A DNA stretch of 64,000 nt from Nitrospirales bacterium (GTDB lineage: Bacteria; Nitrospirota; Nitrospiria; Nitrospirales; UBA8639): positions 1 through 64,000 of the forward strand of contig JAJDBR010000008.1 of NCBI GenBank assembly GCA_029261275.1. Direction: 5' to 3'. Made by a program: the position numbers and the translations under genes. Below the pieces are notes generated by a model, which did no database searches, was not told where the DNA came from, and saw only the letters and a program-made list of their open reading frames with translations. This document shows, piece after piece, positions 36,420 to 46,061 of this stretch. Each line of letters opens with the position of its first letter. Positions within the stretch are counted from its first letter, which is position 1.

Positions 36420-37396
36420 TAGCGAATCTTTCTTTTGATAAAATCTTCACTGTGGTCTGCAATCAGACGATGGGCACGGGCATTTGGATGGGCATCGTCT
36501 AACGCGACCCACAGGGCGTGTGGGTCAGTCTGTTCGTTCAGCATGGGCGCCAGATTAAGCACCTCTATATCGTTTGCCTCCAGAAATCCAATGATTTGTT
36601 CATGCTGTTGCGCGAACGTATACTCGACCAGATTGTGGAGTTCGGGAAGAATCACCACTTGCAAATCGATATCTCTTTGACGGCTAATCTGAGCAAGCTT
36701 CAGAAGGGATTCCCGGGTTTCAATCCAGCCTGGCTGAGTATCATGATAGAGATCTGCGTAGTATTCCTTGAAGGTTTTGCCGGAAAACCACCGAGCTTGC
36801 AGCTTCTTGAACCGTGACCAATAGAATGTTGTCAGCCGGAAGTTTGCAAGAAAGGCAAACGCCGATTTCTTGGGTATCGGTTCTGCATCGTTAATGAAAT
36901 AGAAAAGGACCACGGCATCCGGGTTGTACTTCAAACCCTTATTCAGGAACAGACTGACTTCCTGGGTCGTATTGTAATTGCCGGTACCGAAGTTAATGAT
37001 TTCGGTTGGCCTATCTTTGCTAAGCCGTCGTTCGAGGATTGTCGCGAAAATTTCAGGTTCTTCAACACCCCATCCGAAGGTTAGGGAATCGCCCAGGAAA
37101 ATTATACGTCGACTGTGCCTGTCCCGTTCAATAGAATATTCCCGATCCCGCAATCCGTCTGCATTGATGTTCACCTGCACATTCATCAACCGTCCCTCGG
37201 CACCCGGTCGATGCACATGGCCAATTCGCGGGTTGGTCGATTTCATTTTGAAGGATTGCCCATATCGGGACATCTCTACATCATAAAATATATTGTGGCT
37301 AAGATAAACTCTAAGGACTAGCTCTATCAGAACGAGAGAGATCCCAATGGGAATCAGAAGCAGAGCGAGATACCGGAAAAATTTAATGCTTTTCAT
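36419..37396 (-). CDS. SGNH/GDSL hydrolase with N-terminal membrane anchor
   Basis: 325 residues. A single helix at about 8-28 anchors it. The domain then shows VNINADGLRDREYSIERD, nucleophile block RIIFLGDSLTFGWGVEEPE (true GDSL), NFGTGNYNTTQEV with the conserved Gly/Asn, and the catalytic end ALDDAHPNARAHRLIADH. All SGNH residues are therefore present. It should act on the periplasmic side as an O-acyl esterase or transferase. Its ATG overlaps the TGA of the upstream decayed paralogue (ATGA), and the small DUF5989-like gene overlaps its stop, so the three formed one unit. Confidence 0.88.
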   Translation of the reverse strand: MKSIKFFRYLALLLIPIGISLVLIELVLRVYLSHNIFYDVEMSRYGQSFKMKSTNPRIGHVHRPGAEGRLMNVQVNINADGLRDREYSIERDRHSRRIIFLGDSLTFGWGVEEPEIFATILERRLSKDRPTEIINFGTGNYNTTQEVSLFLNKGLKYNPDAVVLFYFINDAEPIPKKSAFAFLANFRLTTFYWSRFKKLQARWFSGKTFKEYYADLYHDTQPGWIETRESLLKLAQISRQRDIDLQVVILPELHNLVEYTFAQQHEQIIGFLEANDIEVLNLAPMLNEQTDPHALWVALDDAHPNARAHRLIADHSEDFIKRKIR

Positions 37397-38384
37397 TGGT
37401 TGTCAGAGTTTTTTTGTCCAAGCAAATTGTTGCTCTCCAGATACTCGGCTAACACGGAGGCAAATACATTGTGAGCCGACGCGTTAGGATGCGAGTCGAG
37501 TCGATAAATCCTGAAGTCCAGTGCATTTGTATCGGCGAAGACTTCCCGCATATCCACCCAGTGAACCCCAGGATATTTTACGGAGCCCTCGTAACTCAGG
37601 GCAGGCTGGGTACTATCCCTTCCCCGAAACGCAAGATTAAGAATGACGATAGGAATATTGTACTCGCTCCAAATTTCCTGTAAAAGACCAGATGATATCT
37701 GGGACGGTTCAGGTACGCATTCCGGATTCGCGTCGAGCCTCAGCCTTTCGAGGAAAAAGCTTTTAAAGAAAGGATGTTCGACCTCGCGAGGTCGAAACTC
37801 CCTTACAAGGGAACCTGGCGGCTTAAACATAAACTTGGCGTTTCGCGGGGTTATTGAAAAATAATGAGGTTGGGATTAGCGGGCAGGGCGCGATGCCGTA
37901 GCGTAGCTAGTTGTTGATCTGGGTAATAACTCCCCACCGCATAGTTAATAAATTCGTACGGCAATGGTGTACCGCGATGATTCAGCTCGACCTCGATGCG
38001 GCTGTGATAGATATCTTCAATTTCGACACCCGTACCCATTGTGACTGAACTTCCCACAACAGTCACGCGAAAGGTGTTGATCGGTTTTTCCCGAGTATAC
38101 TTTTAATCGCGTAACCCCTCTGAGTTGGTTCGAAACTGCACGAGTTAAAAATACCCGTCAAGATTTGGCCGTAATTCGAAAAAAACACCGTCGTGCAATG
38201 ACGGCTGAACATAACCTGTTACGCCAAGACCTTTGGCGCTGTTCACGCGGACATAACTGAGTCCGGACCATCCGAAATAATAGACACTTGGGCTCAGCTC
38301 CAGAGCCAAAAACAGTCCCATGATAAAGATTAGTATGGGAAAGGTGATATGATCCGGACCGAAGCCTTTTCTCTTGTAAGTCAT
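37393..38384 (-). pseudogene. Decayed SGNH hydrolase gene (two in-frame stops and one frameshift)
   Basis: A continuous SGNH protein can be read if three lesions are ignored. From 38384 it has a membrane helix (ITFPILIFIMGLFLALELSP), then NLDGYF followed by TAA, LVQFRTNSEGLRD followed by TAA, and EKPINTFRVTVVGSSVTMG in the same frame. After PNLIIF a one-base slip in a T-run moves to the frame SITPRNAKFMFKPPGSLV, which continues to DSHPNASAHNVFASVLAEYL and the stop at 37393. GNSEGLRD-type and VVGSSVTMG blocks correspond to those in the intact downstream paralogue. The original would be about 330 residues. Confidence 0.75.
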
Positions 38385-39016
38385 TAGAGGATAGGTCTAT
38401 CGAGTTTATGCTCATTTTCAGTCCGAGCGTTTTGTAAGGCGCAGCGATTATCTGCCAATCTAGACAATTGGCTAAACGTATCCCCACGTGAACAATATTA
38501 CGTGGGTTTTTGGGAGGATTGTCCGAAAAAGAGGTTTCACGATATATTTAAGCACGTCAGTGTTTTAGTTGATATAGATTGAAGTATATTGCCTCTCAAA
38601 CAGGTCGCTCTTCCCCCCGATTCATGCCTTCAGAAAGATCAACTAATAGTCATAGATAGAGAATGCTCCATTACTCTGCCGAAAAGTATAGACATTTTTT
38701 GACGAAAATGTACCGCCATTCTGTTCGCTAGCAATGTATTCACGGGCAGCACGCTGGCCATGTTAACAGAGTTATTTCTGGTAGAATTCGGGATACGCGA
38801 ATCGCAGGAACTTTTTCTATATGCAAGGCGGCTCCCTTGTGCGCGAGTGCGGCTGAATAGTGACTTAACTGTTATCGCGTACCTGCGTCGCTGTTGAATT
38901 TAGGATCGATCCGGTGTGCCATTCCAGCCACTCATTGGTTCCAAAAGTGGGAGTGCCTTAGTAACTCAGAGATCGTTGTGGCGGTTAGAAACCAAAATCA
39001 TAAAGCGGGGCCGAAA
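38385..39016. other. Intergenic region between divergent genes
   Basis: About 630 bases between the decayed SGNH gene (minus) and the propeller gene (plus). No protein-like frame, repeat or clear hairpin was seen. It is expected to hold the promoter of the propeller gene, but I could not pick a convincing -35/-10 pair. Confidence 0.45.
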
Positions 39017-41488
39017 ATGAATATCTACCACAAATCCTCGCTTAGACAAGTCCCGACTCGAAAAATCTTGGGCACCTTGATGATTTTATCTGGTGTTCTC
39101 CTGAATAAATGGGCCCTTGAATCTATCCTTGGCCCGTATGGTTCCATCGAAACTACATTCCGAATCTTCTTGATTCTTGTTGAACAGGGGTGTCTTGTAG
39201 GCATGGGGCTTTGGCTTGTTTTCCGTGATAAGAAAAAAGGCACCCTCCCTTTCCTTAAAGGTCGAAAGCCTTTCCCTCCTTATACCTCCGCTATTGTAGT
39301 TCTAGTGTGCTTCGCTGGAATCTCGATTGGCGCATATGGATCTGCGTATTATCTTTATGAGTTGAGTTTAACTCGGGGTCCGATTCAAACACCGATATAC
39401 GACGTGACGGAGTTATGCGAATGGTTGTCGCAAGATGACGTGCCACATATCGGTGTAGGAGTGGTGAAAAATACAGCCGCTAAGCTGGAAAAAGTAGCTA
39501 ATGAGCCCGGCACAGTAGATGAGAGGGTTCAATTAAAACTTCGGTTGGCTAATTATCTGTTGCGCCATAGTCAGATTGCAGAGACCATCGAACATTTGGA
39601 GTCTGCCTTTGATCTCGCGACGACGAACCAACTGCCGGATGAGGTGTTCAACAAGATTCGCCGTGCATTGGGTGTGGCTCACTTACGTAGCGGAGCAATC
39701 AAGCACTGCATACAGATGCACAATCCCGAGAGCTGCCTCTTTCCTATCCGGGGAAAGGGTGTGTGGGAAAATCCCCAATCAGCAATGAAGGCGATCGGAT
39801 ATTTTGATGCCTATCTCAAAGATCAACCAGATAACCCTGGAGTGCGGTGGTTACTGAATATCGCCCACATGGCAGCCGGAAGTTACCCGAGTGGTCTTTC
39901 ACCGGAACTGTTGATTCCGCTCTCCATCATTGAATCAATTCAAGAGGCTCCGCGATTTCGAAACATCGCTCCCACTCTTGGTCTGGATGCATTCAACCTA
40001 GCAGGCGGCGCGGTCATGGATGATTTTGATAACGACGGTTTCCTCGATGTTATTACCTCAACCTATCACCCGTGTGAATCGATGTCGTACTCCCATAACA
40101 ATAGTGATGGCACATTTTCTGACTGGTCGGAAAAATCTAAACTCGCTGAACAGTTGGGCGGATTCAATCTTGTGCATGCAGATTATAATAATGATGGCCT
40201 GCTGGACATTGCTGTGCTCCGGGGTGCTTGGAAAGGGCGGGGTAAATATAGGAAACAACGTAACTCTCTTCTGCGGCAGAATTCTGACGGAACGTTTTCT
40301 GACGTCACCAAAGACTCAGGCCTTGGAAGCTCCGCCTACCCTAGTTTGGCCGCGGCTTGGGGAGACTACGATAATGACGGCAATTTGGATCTCTACATCG
40401 GTAATGAGTGGTTTCCCTCTGAACTATACCGCAACAACGGTGACGGTACTTTCACCGATGTGGCAGAAGATGCGGGCGTTGAAAACAACGCCCATACCAA
40501 AGGAGTGACCTGGGGCGATTACGACAATGATGGTGACATTGACCTCTATGTTTCCAATGTCAAAGGGCTTAATCGCCTCTATCGAAATAACGGGAACGGT
40601 ACATTTACGGATGTCGCGAAGGATTTGGGGGTAGCTATCGATGAGTCGAAAAGTGAAACATTCGCGACCTGGTTCTGGGATGTCGATAACGACGGTTGGC
40701 TTGATTTGTTCGTTGCGGGATTCAATGTAAAAAGTGGTGTCAGGGAAGTTGCCGCAGACTATCTAGAGTTAGCGGCTACGGGGGAACGCCTGCGACTTTT
40801 CAAAAATGATAGAACAGGGGGTTTTGTTGATGTGACGAAAGAAATGAAACTTCACCATGTACGTCTGCCAATGGGTGCGAATTACGGAGATATCGACAAC
40901 GATGGTTTCCTGGATTTCTACCTAGGTACTGGTGCCCCTGGTTTCGATTTTCTTGTACCTAATCGGATGTATGGCAATGTGAACGGCAAATACTTTGTTG
41001 ACATTACGACAGCGGCCAATGTCGGGCACTTACAAAAAGGGCATGCCATCGCCTTCGGCGATTTGGATAACGATGGGGATCAAGACCTCTATGCCCAGAT
41101 GGGCGGCTGGTACCCGGATGACCGTTTTTTTAACGCGTTGTTTGAGAATCCAGGCACTGCTAATCACTGGATCACTGTGAAACTCATCGGCGTACAGACG
41201 AATCGCTTTGGGATGGGTGCCAGGATCAAAGTGGTCGTCGAGACCAAACAAGGGGACCGCGCGATCCATAGGGTTGTAGGGAGTGGAGGCAGCTTCGGAA
41301 GCTCAAGCCTTCAGCAGGAAATTGGTGTCGGTGAAGCCAATCTCATTAAAACATTGGAGATATTTTGGCCAACTAGCAATACTCGGCAAGTATTTACGAA
41401 TGTTGCGGTCGATCAATTCATAGAGATCACCGAAGGCGATTCCGATAGGCGTGCCCTGAGCCAAAAAATGATTCGATTTTCTCATTAA
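39017..41488 (+). CDS. Membrane-anchored FG-GAP/VCBS beta-propeller protein with UnbV/ASPIC domain (CRTAC1-like)
   Basis: 823 residues from ATG 39017; the frame is open to a TTG at 38894 without a ribosome binding site. About three membrane helices lie within residues 15-115, then a helical TPR-like part (about 150-300: QIAETIEHLESAFDLA). From about 320 there are repeated calcium-binding loops such as DDFDNDGFLDVI, DYNNDGLLDIAV, DYDNDGNLDLYIG, DYDNDGDIDLYV and DVDNDGWLDLFV. The end, TNRFGMGARIKVVVET to EIFWPTSNTRQVF, is an ASPIC/UnbV domain. The propeller should face the periplasm. It shares its C-terminal half architecture with the permease fusion at 31053-34205. Confidence 0.88.
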   Translation: MNIYHKSSLRQVPTRKILGTLMILSGVLLNKWALESILGPYGSIETTFRIFLILVEQGCLVGMGLWLVFRDKKKGTLPFLKGRKPFPPYTSAIVVLVCFAGISIGAYGSAYYLYELSLTRGPIQTPIYDVTELCEWLSQDDVPHIGVGVVKNTAAKLEKVANEPGTVDERVQLKLRLANYLLRHSQIAETIEHLESAFDLATTNQLPDEVFNKIRRALGVAHLRSGAIKHCIQMHNPESCLFPIRGKGVWENPQSAMKAIGYFDAYLKDQPDNPGVRWLLNIAHMAAGSYPSGLSPELLIPLSIIESIQEAPRFRNIAPTLGLDAFNLAGGAVMDDFDNDGFLDVITSTYHPCESMSYSHNNSDGTFSDWSEKSKLAEQLGGFNLVHADYNNDGLLDIAVLRGAWKGRGKYRKQRNSLLRQNSDGTFSDVTKDSGLGSSAYPSLAAAWGDYDNDGNLDLYIGNEWFPSELYRNNGDGTFTDVAEDAGVENNAHTKGVTWGDYDNDGDIDLYVSNVKGLNRLYRNNGNGTFTDVAKDLGVAIDESKSETFATWFWDVDNDGWLDLFVAGFNVKSGVREVAADYLELAATGERLRLFKNDRTGGFVDVTKEMKLHHVRLPMGANYGDIDNDGFLDFYLGTGAPGFDFLVPNRMYGNVNGKYFVDITTAANVGHLQKGHAIAFGDLDNDGDQDLYAQMGGWYPDDRFFNALFENPGTANHWITVKLIGVQTNRFGMGARIKVVVETKQGDRAIHRVVGSGGSFGSSSLQQEIGVGEANLIKTLEIFWPTSNTRQVFTNVAVDQFIEITEGDSDRRALSQKMIRFSH

Positions 41489-42109
41489 GACTTCACCATC
41501 AGGACATCCCCGGCTTTGTTCACACACTACTTTCTTCCAGGGTCATTTGATAGTGAAATTGCCCAACCGCCATATTTACCCGCTGGATATTCCATTCAAT
41601 TGGAGATGCCAGTGTAAGTGTGTCCGCGGTTTATTTAATACGCATGCATTTATTAAGATGTTTGGCGAGGTTGAAAACTATGTTAGCGTAATCGATTATT
41701 ACAGCTCTTCTGTATCAAAACTCGTCTTTGATATTCAGGATATTGTTAACGATTCTGATCCACCAGTTAGTGGATTGGAATTGTTAGAATATCGCGCGAT
41801 GTTTCATGATCCGTGTGAAATCCTGAGTTGGTTATTCGTAAACGCTGAGTCTCAAAAGATCTGAGTGAAATTAGCCAATTTGAGCGGACGGAAATTAATT
41901 TGCCGATATATCACCTCATGCTAGGCATCAATTTTCTGGAACGCCATTTAGTCGCTATCCCCACCAGCCGAATCCTGACATTCAACTCAAATGTGCTAGA
42001 GACAACGCCGGAATTTGGAGGGATGAAGCATTCGCAACGCAATGTCAGGAAGGACGATCATCTTCCCAATCACACAGAACAGGGGAATTTTGTTAATGTT
42101 ATTTGCCAG
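41489..42109 (+). other. Unassigned stretch with weak reading frames
   Basis: About 620 bases between convergent genes. A frame at 41547-41864 (TTG start, 105 residues, containing FIKMFGEVENYVSVIDYYSS) and one at 41900-42205 are open but unrecognised. Neither has a good ribosome binding site, and the second runs into the opposing sulfotransferase gene. They may be decayed fragments. I do not call a gene. Confidence 0.3.
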
Positions 42110-43201
42110 CTAGTTTCCAGAAAGCTTGGACCGAAGAAGAGCCCAACGCAAAAACAACGCACTGATAATCCAACGGATTGGTTGTCGCAGTCTGAATTTC
42201 TGTAGGGCGCATCTGATCTGATTTTGGACGATCCATTTAAGACGCTCTGGGGTGGAGATGGATCTAATTTTCCCTTCCGTGCAGTAACCAAGCTGACTCA
42301 AGAGATCACCGGCGAGAGACTCAAAAAGGACGCGGTCATCAATTCCCATTTCGCGTTGAGACTTGTTTCTATTGTCAGCAATAATTGACATCCTTTTGTT
42401 AATCGCCTTCCCTGTCTTGTCAGAAAAACGCCTTTCCTGGCCCCCGATCCGCCTCGGAGTGAGCATCTCTTCGCAATACGTCTCTCCTAGAAACGAGCAG
42501 ACTCTCCGAAGTGCTTCTGACGGGTCCTGGAGCAAATGTTCATAGTGGATTTCTAGATACTGCTTAGCGGAGAGCATACCACCCTGGTTACGACCAGTCT
42601 CAACATAGCGTTTCCACTCTAGAGCCGCGGTATACACATTTTCAGGCCCAAATGTGGCACGAATCCAAGAGATTGCCACATCTCGACCATCTCGTAAAAT
42701 GTGTAAGATCTGACATGAGGGAAAAATCTCAACAAGAGTTTTGATTTCGAAGACATTCTGAGGGGTCTTGTCCCCCCATCGCCCCCTTCCATCTTTTATG
42801 GCCCAGGCCTCATACAGCGTGGTGACGATCTCGTTATAGCTCCGACAATCGGCGAAATCGGAAGGAACCAGGTCGAGGCCCCAGGGCTGGACCCAGTGGA
42901 GGTTGAGGACGATACTTGCCAGTCGAACAGCTTTAGGTTCAGAATCCGGGTTCCCATAGGCCTTATATAATTGGGGGATAAAATGAGATTCCTTCGGGAA
43001 TGTCAGGTTGGGATGGGATCGAAGAAGATCTCGAATTAGCGCGGTTCCACTTCTCGGACAGCCAACGATGAAGATGGGTGGTTTCTGGGAAAGTGCTGGC
43101 TGTGAGAAAGACATTCCTAAATGATTGCGAATTTGATTATTAAGCCGCAAATAAAAAAACTTATTGACGACAAAGTTAATTGATTGATGAGTAATTTTCA
43201 A
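42110..43201 (-). CDS. Sulfotransferase family protein (third in the locus)
   Basis: 363 residues if translation begins at TTG 43201, which is preceded by a near-perfect AGGAGG at 43208-43213. An ATG at 43114 is an alternative that begins MSFSQPALSQKPPIFIV. The PAPS loop is VGCPRSGTALIRDLL and the 3'-phosphate site is ILHILRDGRDVAISW. RGRWGDKTPQNVFEI is typical of glycan sulfotransferases of this branch. A basic C-terminal tail (about the last 40 residues, IRCALQKFRLRQPIRW onward) may touch the membrane. It should sulfate a glycan hydroxyl from PAPS. It faces the propeller gene. Confidence 0.87.
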   Translation of the reverse strand: MKITHQSINFVVNKFFYLRLNNQIRNHLGMSFSQPALSQKPPIFIVGCPRSGTALIRDLLRSHPNLTFPKESHFIPQLYKAYGNPDSEPKAVRLASIVLNLHWVQPWGLDLVPSDFADCRSYNEIVTTLYEAWAIKDGRGRWGDKTPQNVFEIKTLVEIFPSCQILHILRDGRDVAISWIRATFGPENVYTAALEWKRYVETGRNQGGMLSAKQYLEIHYEHLLQDPSEALRRVCSFLGETYCEEMLTPRRIGGQERRFSDKTGKAINKRMSIIADNRNKSQREMGIDDRVLFESLAGDLLSQLGYCTEGKIRSISTPERLKWIVQNQIRCALQKFRLRQPIRWIISALFLRWALLRSKLSGN

Positions 43202-43437
43202 GACAAAACCTCCTGATCGAGACCATCGCCTTGAACAGCTAGATTTCATATCTCTCCGTGCGGCTTTTGAACTTCGGTTAAATTGGAAAAGCGTTGCTTC
43301 GCGGAAAGCCCCCATCCAAGAATCTGTTAATATCCATATAGGAGCTTTCGGTAAATCCCTGGATCTTTCGACCGGTTCAGAGGTCGGTTATGGTATCCCA
43401 AAGCATTAATGAGATAGGGGGCCTTAAAATAGAGTGA

Positions 43438-43701
43438 ATGATCGTAGGAAAATGTATCCAATGCGTACCCAATCAAGCCTATCCTAATTTCGAACACCTT
43501 ATCATCGACGGAGGTTCTTCCGATGAAACTTTGGAGATACTCAATCAATATTCACACCTGAAATGGGTTTCTGAATCAGACCATGGCCAGGCACAAGGGA
43601 TCCACAAAGGAATCGTAATTGCGGAGGGAGAAATTTTGGCTTGGCTGAATTCAGGCGATGCCTATACAGCTGGCGCCTTCGTTGCAGTGGCCGAAGAGTA
43701 G
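43438..43701 (+). pseudogene. GT2 glycosyltransferase fragment
   Basis: The frame reads QAYPNFEHLIIDGGSSDETL, then WVSESDHGQAQGIHKGIVIA and GEILAWLNSGDAYTAGAF before stopping. This is the N-terminal nucleotide-sugar-binding part of a GT-A family 2 enzyme, with the D-x-D-like NSGD. The first beta strand ([10 protein letters not shown]-type) is missing upstream, and the acceptor half is missing downstream. The remnant resembles the first half of the intact gene at 44022-45071, so it may be a relic of a duplicated gene. Confidence 0.7.
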
Positions 43702-44021
43702 AAAAAGCCCAGAGACAAACGGTGGTGTTTGAAGGAGGAGAATTGTTTTACAAAGGAAGGCCATTGCGGATCATGAGGAATCGGTCTCCAACCTTTGTTC
43801 GTTTCCTATAGCCCTGGATACCCTACACAAATATATCCCAGCCTAAAGTGTTTACCCCGTCGAATATTTTTGAACGATAAGGCCTCTCCGTAAAGATCTG
43901 AATCAGGTATACTCTTAGTATCAAAAAGAAAGTATTTAGAATCGAATTACTAGGTATGGGAATACGTACTAAAGAACCGGCCACCAAACACTACAACCCT
44001 CTTGTGACAAGAGCCATGTAA
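43702..44021. other. Gap upstream of GT2 gene
   Basis: About 320 bases between the GT2 fragment and the intact GT2 gene. Nothing protein-like or repeated was recognised. It should hold the promoter of the plus-strand glycosyltransferase series, but no convincing element was found. Confidence 0.4.
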
Positions 44022-45071
44022 ATGTCTTTCTTGAGTTTGACGGATCTTCCATCTCCTCGTAGGGGGAAATCTGGTTGGCCTTGGACTGAAGAAACACGGC
44101 ATGGTGAGGAGACCTCCGATGCGTCCAGTGATAGCCTCCCTACTCCTAACTGGCCGAAGGTTACCATCGTTACACCCTCATATAATCAGGGAGGATTCCT
44201 CGAAGAGACTATCCGGTCTGTTCTTCTCCAGGGGTACCCAAATCTGGAATACATCATTGTTGATGGCGGGAGCGATGACGGAAGTATCGAAATTATTCGC
44301 AAATACGAACAATACCTTTGCTCGTGGGTGAGTGAGAAGGATAATGGTCAGGGACATGCCATCAACAAAGGATTTCTCCAGGCTACCGGCGATATCCATG
44401 CGTATATCAACAGCGACGATATGTATGAGCCAGGTGCATTTCGCGCCTGTGCTCTAGCATTTTTAGATGGGCACCAATGGGTCGTTGGTAAGGTTCGTTA
44501 CTTGCAGAAAGGAGTAGGATCCTGGCCCGTACGCCAAGGACGCGGTAAGAGTAAGGCCGAATGGCTTGTGCCTTGTCCTATTTGTCAACCGGGAAGTTTT
44601 TGGAGCTCTAAATTGCATCGTGAAGTAGGGGAATTTCGGGAAGACCTGAGATACCTATTTGATTACGAGTTTTGGCTTCGTTTCAAATTCAATAAAAGTA
44701 TTACACCCACCATCATCGATCGCCCAATAGCGATCTACCGTCTTCACTCTCAATCCAAAACGGTGTTGGAAAATTCTGGATTCCGTCATGAAGGAAAGAT
44801 GATCCAGGAGGAATACCGTAGGCGGCTTACTATTTGGGAGCGTATTGTTGTGTGGTTTTGGCATCATCATCATAAGGCATGCAGGCATGGATCAAAAGCA
44901 ATTTTCCTGGCAAAAAAAGGGGACTGGGGCTGTGCAATGAAAGAGATTTTCATAGCCTTTTTAGTATGGCCTTTTTTTTGGTTGGATTTCAGCGGGGTCA
45001 TTTTAGCCATCGGGGAGTTAACTTCAAAAGAGAAAAAAGAATTCATCCCGCCTCAGATATGGCCGAATTAG
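44022..45071 (+). CDS. Glycosyltransferase family 2
   Basis: 349 residues. The N-terminal [16 protein letters not shown] is a segment I recall ahead of a particular GT2 branch. The GT-A core is [58 protein letters not shown] and the metal-binding [24 protein letters not shown] and [10 protein letters not shown] complete the acceptor side. A hydrophobic C-terminal stretch ([18 protein letters not shown]) may associate with the membrane. It should transfer a sugar to a lipid-linked intermediate. It begins a plus-strand glycosyltransferase run. Confidence 0.9.
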   Translation: MSFLSLTDLPSPRRGKSGWPWTEETRHGEETSDASSDSLPTPNWPKVTIVTPSYNQGGFLEETIRSVLLQGYPNLEYIIVDGGSDDGSIEIIRKYEQYLCSWVSEKDNGQGHAINKGFLQATGDIHAYINSDDMYEPGAFRACALAFLDGHQWVVGKVRYLQKGVGSWPVRQGRGKSKAEWLVPCPICQPGSFWSSKLHREVGEFREDLRYLFDYEFWLRFKFNKSITPTIIDRPIAIYRLHSQSKTVLENSGFRHEGKMIQEEYRRRLTIWERIVVWFWHHHHKACRHGSKAIFLAKKGDWGCAMKEIFIAFLVWPFFWLDFSGVILAIGELTSKEKKEFIPPQIWPN

Positions 45072-45164
45072 AACAGTTGGAATCAATGTTAAAACTTGTT
45101 GAGCATTACGTTAAACCAAGTTGTGAGCGGAAACAGCACACGGCATTTACATCACGATGATACG

Positions 45165-46049
45165 ATGGAATCCAATCAACCCTTCTTTAGTGTAATCGTC
45201 CCAACCTACCGCCGGCCCGATCAACTCAAAGAGTGTTTGTGCGTGCTCGCTGAAATGGATTATCCATATGACCGATTCGAAGTTATTATTGTTGATGACG
45301 GTGGTGGTGTTTCGATTGAGCCTGCCATCGCTTGTGTTAAAGAAAAAGGAATTACCATAAGTGTCGTTGCCCAAAAAAATGCTGGACCGGCAACCGCGCG
45401 AAACACGGGCGCCGTCCAAGCAAAGGGGGAGTTTCTTGCTTTTACCGATGACGATTGCCAGCCAGCCACCGATTGGCTACAAAAACTAGCATCCCGTTTT
45501 GTCGTTATAGACGATCATCTTATCGGTGGGCCTTCGAATACTTTACAGAACAATCTTTATTCAAGAGCCAGTCAGCTTATAACAGATGCGGTATATTCCT
45601 ACTATAATAATTCTTCCCGACCTCATTTTTTTGCTTCAAATAATATGGCGATACGGACGAAACTTTTTACCCATATAGGAGGTTTCGACACAACTTTCCC
45701 GTTGGCCGCGTCGGAAGATCGCGAATTCTGCGACCGCTGGTTACGGCATGGATATGAAATGACGTATGCTCCTGAAGTGGTGGTTGTTCATGCGCATCAA
45801 TTGACCTTTCTCAGTTATTGCCGTCAGCATTTTAATTACGGACGTGGTGCCTATCACCTGCATCAACTCAAGGCACAGAATGGCCATGATCCGATAAAAT
45901 TCGACATCAGTTTCTACTTAAACTTGTTCGAATATCCCTTCCGAACGGAATCTCTATGGAAGGCACTGCAATTCGAATTCTTAATATTCGTGCAGCAAAC
46001 CTGTAAGACATGTGGGTTTTTCTGGGGAAAGTTTTTTCAGAAATCATAG
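45165..46049 (+). CDS. Glycosyltransferase family 2
   Basis: 294 residues from ATG 45165 (MESNQPFFSVIVPTYRRPDQ); the open frame extends upstream to 45096 without family similarity. The core blocks are VIIVDDGGG, NAGPATARNTGAVQAKGEFL and the metal-binding FTDDDCQPATDWL. FFASNNMAIRTKLFTHIGGF and the catalytic-base region SEDREFCDRWLRHGY follow. This is the rhamnosyl/glucosyl-transferase-like branch of GT2. It lies 12 bases before the GT4 gene, so the two are probably co-transcribed. Confidence 0.9.
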   Translation: MESNQPFFSVIVPTYRRPDQLKECLCVLAEMDYPYDRFEVIIVDDGGGVSIEPAIACVKEKGITISVVAQKNAGPATARNTGAVQAKGEFLAFTDDDCQPATDWLQKLASRFVVIDDHLIGGPSNTLQNNLYSRASQLITDAVYSYYNNSSRPHFFASNNMAIRTKLFTHIGGFDTTFPLAASEDREFCDRWLRHGYEMTYAPEVVVVHAHQLTFLSYCRQHFNYGRGAYHLHQLKAQNGHDPIKFDISFYLNLFEYPFRTESLWKALQFEFLIFVQQTCKTCGFFWGKFFQKS

Positions 46050-46061
46050 AGAGTAGAAGAA

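Noticed and set aside
41547-41864. 105-residue frame between the propeller and sulfotransferase genes
   Set aside because: TTG start, no ribosome binding site, no relative recognised; left as an unassigned stretch.
43327-43548. Minus-strand frame ending KDPGIYRKLLYGY
   Set aside because: It runs antisense across the GT2 fragment and upstream of the sulfotransferase; no family recognised.
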